Shown: positions 43,704-54,275 of the stretch, piece after piece | Position numbering within the stretch: the stretch's first letter is position 1 | Layout of the letters: each line of letters opens with the position of its first letter | DNA from: Blastocatellia bacterium | Lineage (GTDB): Bacteria > Acidobacteriota > Blastocatellia > UBA7656 > JADIYM01 | Direction: 5' to 3' | NCBI GenBank assembly: GCA_016705245.1 | Contig: JADIYM010000011.1 | Location: 124,001 to 188,000 of the forward strand | DNA: 64,000 bases | Notes under the pieces: generated by a model | Database searches by the model: none | What the model was told of the DNA's origin: nothing | The model's input: only the letters and a program-made list of their open reading frames with translations | Translations under genes and position numbers: made by a program

Positions 43704-45290
43704 ATGGACGACGCACTCCAGCACGAGATCGGCCGACGGCGGACGTTCGCGATCATTTCGCATCCCGACGCGGGCAAGACCACGCTCACCGAAAAACTGC
43801 TGCTGTTCGGCGGAGCCGTCCGCCTGGCCGGGTCCGTCACGGCCCGGCGCAACGAGCGCCACGCGCGATCCGACTGGATGAAGATCGAGCAGAAGCGCGG
43901 CATTTCGATAACGTCGACGGTCCTTCAGTTCAACTACAAGGACCACGTCATCAACCTGCTCGACACGCCGGGCCACGAAGACTTCAGCGAGGACACGTAC
44001 CGGACGCTCGCCGCTGCCGACAGCGTCGTGATGCTCATCGACGCCGCGAACGGTATCGAGCCGCAGACACGGAAGCTCTACGAGGTCGCCCGACTCAGGC
44101 GGCTGCCGGTCTTCACGTTCATCAACAAGATGGATCGGCCGGGGCGGCAGCCGCTCGACCTGCTCGACGAGATAGAGCGCGAGTTCGGCATCTCGGCGTT
44201 TCCGCTCGTGTGGCCTATCGGCGACGGCGCGGATTTCCGCGGCGTATACGAACGTGCGTCGAAGCACGTCCATCTATTCACACGTGAGGCGGGAGGAGAC
44301 ACGGCGACGGTGGCAAACGTCGTCGACACCGACTCGCCGGCGCTCGACCGGGCGTTCGGGGTCGAAAACCTCGCGAGGTTCCGTGAAGAGACTGCGTTGC
44401 TCGATGCCGCGGGCGCCGAGTTCGATCACGACGCCTACCTGAGTGGCGACCTGACTCCGACATTCTTCGGGAGCGCCGTGACGAATTTCGGCGTGGAGCT
44501 CCTGCTCGATCGAATCGTCGATCTCGCGCCGCCGCCCGGCCCGCGCGCCACGCGCGACGGCGGATCAATTGCGCCATCCGAACCGGCCTTCAGCGGACTC
44601 GTCTTCAAGATCCAGGCGAACATGGATCCGAATCACCGCGACCGCGTGGCGTTCCTGCGTGTCGTGTCGGGCCGGTTCGAGAAGGACGTGGTGGTGACGA
44701 ACGTCCGGACGTCGAGGAAGATCCGGCTCGCGCGGCCGCAGAAGCTGTTCGCCGAGGAACGCGAGCTCACGGCCGAAGCGTTTCCCGGCGACGTCATCGG
44801 CCTCGTGAATCCTGGAGCGTTCGCAATCGGCGACACTGTGACCACAGGCACGCCGCGAGCGTTCGAGAAGATCCCGCACTTTTCGCCCGAGCAGTTCGCG
44901 ACGATCCGCCCGACTACGCCGGCGAAGCGCAAGCAACTGCTCAAGGGCCTCGAGCAACTCGCCGAGGAAGGCGCGATCCAGATCCTCTGGAAACTCGGAC
45001 GAACCAGCCCGGACCCGATTCTCGCCGCCGTCGGCTCGCTGCAGTTCGACGTGGTGCGCTTCCGGCTCGAGGACGAATACACCGTGGAGACGCTGCTACA
45101 GCCGATGCCCTACACACTCGCGCGATGGGTGGGCAACGACCCGGGCGCCGACGTACGGATCGAGCAGCGCGGCACGATGGAGGTCGAGGACGACGAAGGG
45201 CATCGTGCGCTGCTCTTCGAGACGCAGTGGGCGGCGCGCCGACTGACCGACGAGCGACCGGAGCTCGGCCTCGTCAGTTCGATCGTGTGA
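43704..45290 (+). CDS. prfC: Peptide chain release factor 3
   Basis: The 528-residue GTPase recycles RF1/RF2 from the ribosome after termination. G motifs: SHPDAGKTTLTEK (G1), RGISITST (G2), LLDTPGHEDFSEDTYR (G3), FINKMDRPGRQP (G4). The RF3 domains II/III follow (FKIQANMDPNHRDRVAFLRV, and VGSLQFDVVRFRLEDEY). ATG 43704 with gggag upstream gives the canonical start MDDALQHEIGRRRTFAIISH; the frame open to 43584 adds an unrelated leader. It stops just before a Family D repeat. Confidence 0.96.
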   Translation: MDDALQHEIGRRRTFAIISHPDAGKTTLTEKLLLFGGAVRLAGSVTARRNERHARSDWMKIEQKRGISITSTVLQFNYKDHVINLLDTPGHEDFSEDTYRTLAAADSVVMLIDAANGIEPQTRKLYEVARLRRLPVFTFINKMDRPGRQPLDLLDEIEREFGISAFPLVWPIGDGADFRGVYERASKHVHLFTREAGGDTATVANVVDTDSPALDRAFGVENLARFREETALLDAAGAEFDHDAYLSGDLTPTFFGSAVTNFGVELLLDRIVDLAPPPGPRATRDGGSIAPSEPAFSGLVFKIQANMDPNHRDRVAFLRVVSGRFEKDVVVTNVRTSRKIRLARPQKLFAEERELTAEAFPGDVIGLVNPGAFAIGDTVTTGTPRAFEKIPHFSPEQFATIRPTTPAKRKQLLKGLEQLAEEGAIQILWKLGRTSPDPILAAVGSLQFDVVRFRLEDEYTVETLLQPMPYTLARWVGNDPGADVRIEQRGTMEVEDDEGHRALLFETQWAARRLTDERPELGLVSSIV

Positions 45291-45296
45291 GAGGGA

Positions 45297-45391
45297 GAGT
45301 TGACAGGATTACAGGATTTTCAGGATTAACAGGAATGAAGACTCATAGAGAATCCTGTTGATCCTGAAAATCCTGCAATCCTGTCTACTCT
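45297..45391. repeat. Family D inverted repeat (acaggattacaggatt), copy 1
   Basis: gacaggattacaggattttc, aggattaacaggaat and the reverse aatcctgttgatcctgaaaa, tcctgcaatcctgtc form ~37 bp arms with a 17 bp loop. It lies between convergent prfC and the MBL gene and contains the MBL stop codon. Other copies are at 46463 and 62411, with a remnant near 50142. Confidence 0.9.
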
Positions 45392-46454
45392 TTCCCTGTT
45401 GCCTCGGCGAAGGCCTTGGCAACGCCGGCGCCGGCGACGTAGGTCTCGAAGATGAGGAGCAGCGAGCGCGACTCGCCGCACAGTCGCTTGCGGAATGCGC
45501 CGAGGTCGACGCTCTTCCGGGCCTGCTCGAGAGTTTCGCCCTTCGCTACTGCAGCCTTTGTCTGCGTTGTCATCGAGCTGAGCAGCTCGATCATGAGTTT
45601 GACGTGGCCGTCGTCGCGCAGAACCGGTCCGTGCCCGGGAACGATAACCGCCGGTTTGAGCGCGAGCAGGCGCTCGAGTGTTCCTGCCCAATCGCCAATG
45701 AACGACTGATCACCCGTCAGCGGAACGGGGGCGACTACGAGGTCACCGGCGACGACCACGCCTTCCTTCGGCAGGAAGACGATCAGGTCGTTATCAGTGT
45801 GGCCGCGCCCGAGGCTGCGGATCTCGATCGTTCGGTCACCGCGATGCAGAACAAGTTTGTCGTCGACGGTGAGCGTCGGCAGTGTCGTCCGCATTTCGGG
45901 CGCCTCGGCGACGTATCGGTCGATCAGTCCCGCCGCGGCGAGGTAGCTCGCGTCCTCGTCCGCCGTCATCGGGGTGCCGAGGAAACTCGTCTTCTTCTCT
46001 ACGGCCGAGCGAAGGCTCGTCGAGTACTCCGGTCCCGCTGTCAGGTACAGCTTTCGTGTCTCTTCGCTCTTTGCGGCAAGAGTAGCCCTCGCCTTCGAGC
46101 TGGCCACGATCTCGACTCCGGGAAATGCGTCGCGGTAGACCTGGTCGCCGACGACGTGGTCCTGGTGCCAGTGCGTGTTGACGACGTGAGATACCGGCTT
46201 GTCGGTCAACTTTCGCAACGCCGCGAGGCATTCGCGTGCCGAGCCGGGAGTCAGGTTGGCATCGACGACGACGACGTCCTCGGCATTGATGATGAAGACA
46301 CTGTTCGCATCGACGAAGATCCCCGGGGTTCCTTGCGAATCGTGGCGTAGACCCCGTCGGCAACCTTCTGAACGTCAAACCCGGCCGCCACTGCGTCGGA
46401 CGATGAAGGATGACATCCGCCTCGAACCGTGGCAGGCGACAGCGACAGAACCAT
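45385..46454 (-). CDS. MBL-fold metallo-hydrolase (frameshifted near 46323)
   Basis: A metallo-beta-lactamase fold enzyme with THWHQDHVVGDQVY (HxHxDH), a GRGHTDND region, and the third His in VIVPGHGPVLRDDG. The first ~45 residues (GFDVQKVADGVYATIRKEP) are in another frame; restoring one C in the ccccgggg run (46320-46327) joins them to IFVDANSVFIINAEDVVVVD. The start is uncertain: ATG 46454 (MVLSLSPATV) or ATG 46523, whose codons VNPVNPVILSTLS come from the adjacent Family D repeat. Probably exported; substrate unknown. Confidence 0.78.
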
Positions 46455-46462
46455 CAGAAAAG

Positions 46463-46574
46463 AGAGAGTGGACAGGATTACAGGATTCACAGGATTCACA
46501 GGCTCCTCGGAAGATAGGAACATTACGTGTCCCTTCCTGTAAATCGTGTAAATCCTGCAATCCTGTCCACTCTT
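46463..46574. repeat. Family D inverted repeat, copy 2
   Basis: agagtggacaggattacagg, attcacaggattcacagg and the reverse cctgtaaatcgtgtaaatcc, tgcaatcctgtccactctt are inverted arms around a ~38 bp loop. It lies between the MBL start and the SBBP-protein stop. Confidence 0.85.
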
Positions 46575-46581
46575 CCGTCGA

Positions 46582-49450
46582 TTAGCGACCGTCGAAGTTG
46601 CCGGCGACCGGCAGGTCCGAGATCGACCCGAGCGCCACCGCGACGTTCGCAGGACCCGACGAATTGGAGTTCCGGAGGGCAAACGTCGTTCCCGTCCCGA
46701 TGATGTTGCGCACCATCAGTCCGATCGTGTCGACGCCGTCGCCGTCCCAGTCGCCGGCCACGGGCTTGAAGAACCCGCTACCGCCCGTGATGTTGTAGAC
46801 GAACTGCAGGTCCGCACCGCCGTTCGAGTTCGAGTTGCGCAACTGGAACGTCTTCGTTCCGGGAATGAACAGCCCGATCGTGTCGATTCCGTCACCGTTC
46901 CAGTCGCCGACGACCGGGATCGCACCCTGTCCGGCGGTTCCGAAGTTGAACGCGATGTCGGCGCCACCCTTCGTGAACGAGTTCTTCAGGAAGAACGCCA
47001 TGTTGACCGAGTCGAACACGCCGATGGTGTCGATGCCGTCGCCGTCCCAGTCGCCGGCGAGTGGAACCTGGTTACCCGCACCGAAGATGACCGAGATGTC
47101 GGCCGGGCCCGTGTCGTTCGAGTTGCGGAGCTGGAACTGGCCTAGTGCGTTGTTGTAGCCGCCGATCGTGTCGATGCCGTCTCCGTTCCAGTCGCCGGCG
47201 ATGGGCTGATCTGGGGATGCCGTCAGTGTGGCGGTGACGGAAGGCGTCGCCGCGATGTTCGCGTTTTTGAGTGTGAAGAGGTCCGTGCTCGCTCGGTAGA
47301 TGCCGACCGTGTCGTCGTTCGTGCAGTCGATGCGCGCGACGATTCCGTCGTTCGAAGCGCCGCCGAAGTTCGGCTGAGCGGCCCCCTACCGTGATCGGCT
47401 GCGAGACGACCGACGTTGTGCCAGCGACGAGAACGTCAAGGCCGGCATCGACGCCAATCCCTTCGCCCGTGCCGTTGACGCTCGTCGACGTCGACTGCAC
47501 CACGGTGTTCGCCTGGCTGATGGCCACGTAGCAGATGCCTGTGCCGTTGCCGAGCCCGAGACCGTTGACTTGCGGGAACGAGTTGTTGCTGAAGCCCACC
47601 GCATAGGCGATGCCGAGCCGGTCGAATGCGACGTCCTTCGCGCTGTCATTGCCGGGACCGCCCCAGTAAGTCGAGAAGAGACGCGACGTGCCCGCGTCGT
47701 TGAGCTTCGTGATGAACATGTCTTCAGGACCGTTCTTGGCTGTCTGCACCGGCGAGGTGGTCGGGAAGTTCGTCGACGTGGTGTGCCCGACGATCGTGGG
47801 ACGCGTCGGGTTCAGGGGGTCGAGGGCAATGCCAAGGGCCTCGTCGATCGCAGAGCCGCCGAGGAAGGTGGAGTAGAAGACCGTCGTGCCGTCGGCGTTG
47901 AACTTCGTGACGAAGGCATCATTCGTTCCACCGCCGTAGGTGTTCTGCATCGCGCTCTGGCGAGGAAAGTCCGCCGACTCTGTGTATCCGCAGACATAGG
48001 CGCGCTCGTTCGCGTCGACTACGATGTCTTCGACGCCTTCGCCCTCGCTGCCGCCGAGCAGCGTGGAGTAGACGAGGGACGTATTGCCTGACTCGTCCGG
48101 ATCGAACTTGCAGACGAAGGCGTCGGAGCGGCCATCTGCGAAGTTCTTCTGGAAGGGATCGAGCGAGGATGGGCTCTTGGTCGGGAACTGTCCGAACAGG
48201 CCGGTTTCAAGCGTTTCGCCGGCTAGGTAGGCATTGCCGTTGACGTCAACTGCGACGGCGTTGCCGATGTCGTTGTTGCCGCCGCCAATCACGGTCGAGT
48301 AGAGAACCGTGGACCCGGTCGAGTTGAGCACCGTCAAGAAGGCATCAAGGCCATTCGGATTGTCGTCGTATGAATTGACGAAAGGGAATGAGTTCGACGC
48401 AGTCCCGCCGGCAATGTAGATCTTGCCATTGGCGAGCGCTACGGCATTCGCAAAGTCCGTGCTCGCGCCGCCGAGATACGTCGAGAACGTGAAATCGAGC
48501 CCGCCCGCTCCGATCTTCGTGATGAACGCGTCCATTCCGGATTCGTTGCCGCCGAGGCCGCCGATTACGGGGAAGTTCGTCGAAAGCGTCGAGCCGACGA
48601 TGAAGAGACTGCCGTTCGAGTCGATCTTCGCGTCCTCGATGCGGTCGTCGCCGTTGCCTCCGACGAACGTGCAGAAGTCGACGACCGGGTCAATCACGAG
48701 TTCAAGCGAAGGATCGTAGGCGCCTACCGTGAAGCGGACCGCGCCTCCATCGACCTCGAACGCACCTTCGACTGGCTGCCGCTGCCCGGCCCCGACCTGG
48801 TAGAGCACCGGAGCGTTCAGCACAATCTCGCCAGCCGCAGTTGCGAGTCGCAGGTTTCCGTCCGCGTCGATCGTCTTCGATTCCGCCCCCTCGAAAGTCA
48901 TCGCAATTGCTTTCGGATCCGCGCCAGGCTCGACGATGAAGTCGTACTCGGGCGCGTTTCGGGTGCCGTGAAACACTGTGTCGATGCCCGGCGCGACGTT
49001 CTCGTACCGGATCCGGCTGAACGAGGGGACGTTCGTTCTCCACGCGTCGCGACTTCCGCGCAGGTAGTTCGAAACTCCCACGGGCTCGCCCTCCGAAATC
49101 ACGTTCGTCCCGGCGGTCGCGCCGAACGATATGGAGACCGATGCTCGAGCTTCGCCGTTCGAGACCGAATACACCGCGGCCGTTCGCGTGAGCGCGATCG
49201 AGAGCTTCTGACCTCGGCCGACGTAGAGTGCCGCCGGATCGGCCTGCCCGCGGTTTTCTTCGTAGGCCATCGACACCGCGCCGTGCCGTGCGCGAGCCGA
49301 GTCGAGATCGGTCGAGACGGCCGCCGCGGAATCACCGGACGATGGCGCCGATGCGTGCGCCGTGAGCGACGACGGAACGAACGGCAGAGCCGTCAGTGCG
49401 GTAAGGGCAACGGCCACGAACCGGTTCGAGAGTGCGGTGAAAGCGTTCAT
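46582..49450 (-). CDS. Large secreted SBBP/beta-propeller protein with FG-GAP-like C-terminal repeats (frameshifted near 47384)
   Basis: A signal peptide (VAVALTALTALPFVPSSLTA) leads to an N-terminal beta domain (MAYEENRGQADPAALYVGRG), then many SBBP-type blades with repeated YSTFLGG or FSTYLGG, GDD/NND and VAVD (~230-690). One G too many at 47382-47386 shifts the frame; corrected, the protein runs on through five or so FG-GAP-like units with GDWDGDGIDTIG/GDWNGDGIDTIGLF to 46582. The whole is about 955 residues. Such proteins are surface or secreted and may bind other proteins; Asp loops suggest Ca2+ binding. Confidence 0.85.
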
Positions 49451-49620
49451 CGGGGGTTACCTCGCGTCTGGATTCGAAGCAACGTCGTGCTTCGGTAACA
49501 CAAGTAACCCCGGGGGCACTGCTATATCTTTAAGCGGGCCTAAAGAAGTTCAAAGGTACTTCTAAAGATGGCCGGACCAACTTGTCAGCGCGGCCGCGTC
49601 ATTCCGAAATCATTCTCACG

Positions 49621-50067
49621 TCAGGACTTATCGCTCGCAAACATCCGGGGCGCTCCGGCGAGCAGTCCTGCCGCAAGCACGGCGAGCAGGATGAGTGCGG
49701 TGCTGGCGCCGGGGCGAACATCCATCAATGGAACACGCAACATCGAGAGGACCTGGGCACCGCCGAACGCAATGAGCAACGCCCACCAGGCCCAGCGCTC
49801 TCCCCGGCGATAGGGTCCCAGCACGATGAAGGCCATGAACAAGGCGCATCCGAACGCCCAGGCGGACGCGGTCAGTCGTCTGGCGCGGATAGCGTCAGCC
49901 GCTTCGTGATTTGCAGCTTCGACCTGCTCGACGGTGTAGTTTCCGGTGAGGGCATCGGGCGAACGCCGCAACGCCAGCGATGCCGAAAAGAGTGAAAACA
50001 CCGTCAACGCGGTGGCGAGCAGAAGCAGGACGACCCAGCTCGTCGTGAAAATCGACGGGTGATTCAT
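49621..50067 (-). CDS. Small integral membrane protein, function unknown
   Basis: The 148-residue protein has four hydrophobic helices (SWVVLLLLATALTVFSLFSA; LTASAWAFGCALFMAFIVLG; WAWWALLIAFGGAQVLSML; STALILLAVLAAGLLAGAP). A charged loop after helix 1 (VEQVEAANHEAADAIRARR) is its only distinctive feature. ATG 50067 has aaggaga upstream. I do not recognise the family. Confidence 0.7.
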   Translation of the reverse strand: MNHPSIFTTSWVVLLLLATALTVFSLFSASLALRRSPDALTGNYTVEQVEAANHEAADAIRARRLTASAWAFGCALFMAFIVLGPYRRGERWAWWALLIAFGGAQVLSMLRVPLMDVRPGASTALILLAVLAAGLLAGAPRMFASDKS

Positions 50068-50164
50068 GGTGAGTGTCTCCTTGGTGGACGGATTCCGACT
50101 CTACGTTCATCAAGCTTGCAGGTTTCGCGGCGACAGGAGAGAGGACAGGATTACATGTCCACTC

Positions 50165-51749
50165 TCAATGCCCCTCACCGGGCTCCGTGATCCACTCGGC
50201 AGCTAGCATGATTGCACCCATCGCGCCGTACCCGATGACCCACGGCCAGGCGGGCGCGAGGACGAGTGCGGTATCGGCCGGCGTCCACTGGAACGAGTGC
50301 ATGAGCCCGGTCGCCGAGACCGCTGCGGCGATGAAGAACCAGACGGCCGTAACTCGGAACTTCCTTTCGATGATGTTGACCGTCGCCGCAGAGACGATCA
50401 TCGCAGTGAAGATGAAGCCCTGCTCGAGGGCAAAGGCGCCGTCGATCCACGTATCCGAAGCGCGAAACGCCGCTACGAGGTCAGGAGAAAACGGCGTCCC
50501 CCCGGGCAATCCGGAGTCCCGCGGCCCGCAGCCCGTTCTTGGCCATCAAAGCACCCCACGCCGCGACGCCCGGCAGGAGGCCCAGCACAACCGCTGGTGC
50601 GTGCTCTCGCGGCACGGCCTGAAACGCCTGGGCCGTGATCACGATTCCGATCCAGAGCACGATGGCCATGCCCGCCTCGATCGGAATCGCCCACGCGAGG
50701 ATGGCCAGCGTTCCGGTCAGACACACTGCCGTCATCGCGACCGCGTTCAGAATCGAGTAACCCGAGCGCGCACCCATGGCCTTCCAGCCGGGATGGCCAA
50801 TGTAAATGGTCGTCGGAAAGCAGCTTCCGAAGAGCGCCGCAGCCAACGTCCCGATGCCATTCACCAGAAGCGACGACTGGGTCGGGAACGGGTCGCCGGC
50901 CGCCTCGGCAGACTCGAGGTTCTGCAGCGAACCAACAACGTTGAACACGCCCATCGGAATGATGATGGACAGGTAGGTGAGCATGTGGCCGCTCAGGAAT
51001 GCCTCGACGAGGTCGCCGATAACCGGAATGGGAAGGTACAGCCCCGCGCCTTCGACAGCCAGGTTTCCGACGGGAGCGACACCCGTCGTCCACGCGATGA
51101 GCGTGCCGAGCGCCACCGCGACGAGTCCGCCGGGAAGGCCGCCCTTGAAACGCACGCGCCCGAAATACGTGAGCAGCACGACCGCGAGCGTCGAAAGGCC
51201 GATCACCGGCCGCGCGTAGGTCCTGAAAAGAAACCCGAGCGAGATGAACGTCAGTGCTATGCCGGCAAGCGTCGACAGCATCGCCGCACGAGGCGTCAGC
51301 CGTCGCACCCGGTCGGCGACGAACGCGCCGCCGGCCTCGATGAGTCCCGAGCCGACGGTTGCGATGAGACCTGCCTGCCAGGCGACGCGCGCGGGATCGG
51401 GATGGCCAACGGCCTCGGCGGCCAGCTTCGCCGGCAGCATCACGAGGAAAACGTGCGCGATCAGCGATACCGTGTTGATGCCGAACGGCAGCGCGCATGT
51501 GTCGGGCCGGCCAGTGGCGGCCGCGAGCCTGCGCGCCTGCCAGGCGTAGAAGAGGTTTCCGATCAACAGCGACACCGCGACGCCGGGCAGGATGCGCTGG
51601 AAGAGCAGCGCGTCGGAGAAGCCGAGCACGGTCTGGCACAGGACTCCGATCAGGAGCAACTGGACGAAGTTGTCGAGTGCGAGACCGAAGAAGCCGTCGA
51701 TGTCGCCGCGGACGAACCACGGCATTGAGGGAGACGAGTTCGATGACAT
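50165..51749 (-). CDS. NCS2-like (xanthine/uracil/SulP-related) permease (frameshifted near 50499)
   Basis: About twelve hydrophobic helices starting with FFGLALDNFVQLLLIGVLC and including VFNVVGSLQNLESAEAAGDP and SCFPTTIYIGHPGWKAMGAR, which fit the NCS2/AzgA-like substrate-binding helices. The frame stops at 50481 after RGDAVFS; removing one C from the six-C run at 50497-50502 continues it through ALEQGFIFTAMIVSAATVNI and IERKF to WITEPGEGH at 50165. The substrate is probably a nucleobase or purine-like anion, not proven. ATG 51749 chosen; TTG 51764 and ATG 51725 are options. Confidence 0.78.
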
Positions 51750-51834
51750 CGAGTTCCGTTGCAACCGCGAGAGGATTCGGAGCGGGGGCGATCTTACAAC
51801 AGCCGGCGATCAAGAAGGCCGGTCCATTCTGCAC

Positions 51835-51909
51835 TGCGCCTTTGCGTCATCACTTTGCGCCTTTGCGCCTTTGCGGGATCTCTCGCGCAAAGGCGCAAAG
51901 GCGCAAAGG
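51835..51909. repeat. Family C inverted repeat, copy 2
   Basis: tgcgcctttgcgtcatcact, ttgcgcctttgcgcctttgcg and the reverse cgcgcaaaggcgcaaaggcg form a long hairpin. It lies in the divergent region between the permease and the Old Yellow Enzyme-like gene, about 50 bp upstream of the latter start. Confidence 0.85.
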
Positions 51910-51956
51910 AAGTCAGGTTTGGCCACCCCAAAAGCTGTGTGTTAGCTTCCCCCGGA

Positions 51957-53438
51957 ATGTGGCGCTTCACACAGCCGGTCAAGCACAAGCTCCCCGCAAC
52001 AGTCTGGCCATCCGCTGACGAAGCCTCCCGCTCCCGCCTCTTCAGTCCCATCGACATAGGCCCCATCCGCCTCGACGAGCGCACCTGGGTTCCTGCGATG
52101 GTGCCCTGGCGCGCCACCGACGACGGCTTCGTCACCGATGACAATCTTGACTGGTACGGCCGGTTCGCCGGAGGGCGTCCGGGTGCGATCGTCGTCGAAG
52201 CGACGGGAGTCCGTGACATCCCGTCAGGGCCGCTGCTCCGAATCGGGCACGACCGGTTCATCCCGGGCCTCAAACGCCTCGTCGACCGCGTGCGGCAGGA
52301 GAGCAACGGTCACACGCGCCTCTTCATCCAGATCATCGATTTCCTGTCGGTGCGCCGCCGGCCCGACCCGGCAAAGTTCTTCGCGCGGTTCCTCGAGCTC
52401 AACGATCGGCATCGAGGCGCTCTCGAGAGGATCACTGGCGACGAGACGTGGAGCCGAGCGGACGACGATCGGGTTCGAGCCTTCCTGTCGACAGCGCCGG
52501 ACGACATTCTCGACGCCGTACTCGACGAGCGTGAGCTCGAGTCGCTGCGATTCGGCTACCGCGAGCGCGTCACCGACACGCATTTCGAACACATCCGGAA
52601 CCTGCCTGAGGTGCTGCCTGGGATGTTCGCCGACGCGGCGGACCGCGCGAGGGAAGCCGGGTTCGACGGCGTCGAACTGCACTATGCTCACGCCTACACG
52701 ATGGCTTCGTTTCTGAGCGCAAGAAACACACGCGACGATGGGTATGGCGGCGCGCGCGAAAACCGGGCGCGGCTGCCGCTCGAGGTGTTCCGCGCGGTTC
52801 GCGAGCGCGTCGGAGCGGACTACGTCGTGGGCTGCCGGTATCTCGGCGACGACGTCATCGAAGGGGGGAATCGCCTCGACGACGCGGTGTATTTCGGCCG
52901 GCGATTCGCCGAGGCGGGATTCGACTTCCTGTCGATTTCAAAAGGCGGCAAGTTCGAGGATGCGAAGCAGCCGAAAGTCGGCCACGCCGTGTATCCGTAC
53001 ACGGGCAGGAGCGGGTATGAGTGCATGCCGACGGTGCTCTCGGACGAGAACGGACCGTTCGGCCGAAACGTGCCGCTTGCATCTGCCATTCGCCGTGCAA
53101 TCAGGGCCGACGGATTCCAGACCCCGGTCGTGACCGCCGGCGGGATAGGAACCTTCGAGCTGGCGGAATCGATACTGGCAAACGGCGAGGCGGATATCGT
53201 CGGTCTCGCTCGTCAGGCGCTCGCCGATCCCGACTGGTTCGAGAAGGTGCGTACCGGTCACGGCGCCGATGTCCGCAGGTGTGAGTTCACGAACTACTGC
53301 GAGGGCCTCGACCAGATGCACAAACAGGTGACTTGCAAGCTGTGGGACCGGATCGATCTGGACGAGCTCGGCGTCCCGCGAAGCGAGGACGGGCGACGAC
53401 GGCTGGTCGCGCCGAAATGGCAGCCCACCGACGAGTGA
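51957..53438 (+). CDS. NADH:flavin oxidoreductase / Old Yellow Enzyme family protein
   Basis: The 493-residue FMN TIM-barrel has IDIGPIRLDERTWVPAMVPW, GAIVVEATGVRD, FDGVELHYAHAYTMASFLSA then RNTRDDGYGG, and the C-terminal phosphate site VTAGGIGTFELAESILANGE with DIVGLARQALADPDW. The usual HGAQLxHAGR motif is altered to RLFIQIIDFLS, so activity on the typical enone substrates is uncertain. A Cys cluster near the end (RRCEFTNYCEGLDQMHKQVT) recalls the iron-sulfur part of 2,4-dienoyl-CoA reductase relatives. ATG 51957 with ccccgga upstream. Confidence 0.87.
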   Translation: MWRFTQPVKHKLPATVWPSADEASRSRLFSPIDIGPIRLDERTWVPAMVPWRATDDGFVTDDNLDWYGRFAGGRPGAIVVEATGVRDIPSGPLLRIGHDRFIPGLKRLVDRVRQESNGHTRLFIQIIDFLSVRRRPDPAKFFARFLELNDRHRGALERITGDETWSRADDDRVRAFLSTAPDDILDAVLDERELESLRFGYRERVTDTHFEHIRNLPEVLPGMFADAADRAREAGFDGVELHYAHAYTMASFLSARNTRDDGYGGARENRARLPLEVFRAVRERVGADYVVGCRYLGDDVIEGGNRLDDAVYFGRRFAEAGFDFLSISKGGKFEDAKQPKVGHAVYPYTGRSGYECMPTVLSDENGPFGRNVPLASAIRRAIRADGFQTPVVTAGGIGTFELAESILANGEADIVGLARQALADPDWFEKVRTGHGADVRRCEFTNYCEGLDQMHKQVTCKLWDRIDLDELGVPRSEDGRRRLVAPKWQPTDE

Positions 53439-53514
53439 ATGTCGGCGGGGCTGCTGAAACTAAACCGCTGCGTTTCCGTCCCTCGGCGACGACGAGTCTG
53501 CAATTTCATGCATT

Positions 53515-53622
53515 GTCCGTGGGACGCTCGCTACCGCTCGCGGCTCAAGGAACGGGGAGACCCGATGCGGGTGGTCCCCGCTCTATGAGCCGCGAGCGGT
53601 AGCGAGCGTCCTACGGACGGTC
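53515..53622. repeat. Family B inverted-repeat element, copy 4
   Basis: gtccgtgggacgctcgctac with cgctcgcggctca, and tgagccgcgagcggtagcga with gcgtcctacggac, are inverted arms. Here the core reads ggctca rather than ggttctga. It separates convergent genes. Confidence 0.82.
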
Positions 53623-53655
53623 GAACGGTTCCGATCGCTTCCGTCCTTCCGCTCA

Positions 53656-54111
53656 CTACATCAGCTGCGGGTCTTTCCAGCTCGGTCGGACCGCCTCGTA
53701 AGCCTTGACGCCGACGTAGATCGCTTCGTCGAAGAGCTTCGAGAGGTGAACACCCATCTCCTCCAACTGGTAGAGATCGCTGATTGAGTCAACGAGGAGA
53801 TTGCGCTTCAAAAAGTCCCACACGTGACGCTTGATCAGAATGAGGACGTAGACCACCTCGCTCAGCGGAACATCCGCCGCGTGCAATCGTCTGGCAGCTT
53901 CGCCGTAGAGGTTCTCGATCTCGGCGGGGTCGTCCTCGGCAAGCCACCGTCCGAGATGCGAGTAAATCCGGTGAGCGCGCTGCTCGAGATCCTCCGTAGA
54001 TCGATTGTGCAGGAAGCTCGTCCGCGGATTCGACTTGAGATCGGCTATAAGCTCGGCCGTTAACTGGTCAGCGTGACGCTCGATCAGCTGGATGACATCT
54101 GGGAGAACCAT
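53656..54111 (-). CDS. RsbRD N-terminal-like helical sensor domain protein
   Basis: The 151-residue all-helical protein has LTAELIADLKSNPRTSFLHN, then YSHLGRWLAEDDPAEIENLY, LSEVVYVLILIKRHVWDFLK and YVGVKAYE, matching the domain found in RsbRD-like anti-sigma regulators and some histidine kinases. It is a stand-alone sensor or adaptor without a kinase or STAS partner. ATG 54111 follows atctgggag-type purines weakly; the frame to 54207 looks non-coding. Confidence 0.72.
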   Translation of the reverse strand: MVLPDVIQLIERHADQLTAELIADLKSNPRTSFLHNRSTEDLEQRAHRIYSHLGRWLAEDDPAEIENLYGEAARRLHAADVPLSEVVYVLILIKRHVWDFLKRNLLVDSISDLYQLEEMGVHLSKLFDEAIYVGVKAYEAVRPSWKDPQLM

Positions 54112-54275
54112 TTCGAAACCTCCGCTCTTTCGTGCCGATCCGGGGACCACCGGACCAACCTCGAGCGTGTAATTAAAAAACCTTCGAGAGGCCAGGCCGG
54201 TACGCAATGCCCGGTCGGTAACTCCTCGAGTTCTTGATACCGCAGCGCATCGAGCCCGGTCAAGGTCTCGTGGTT

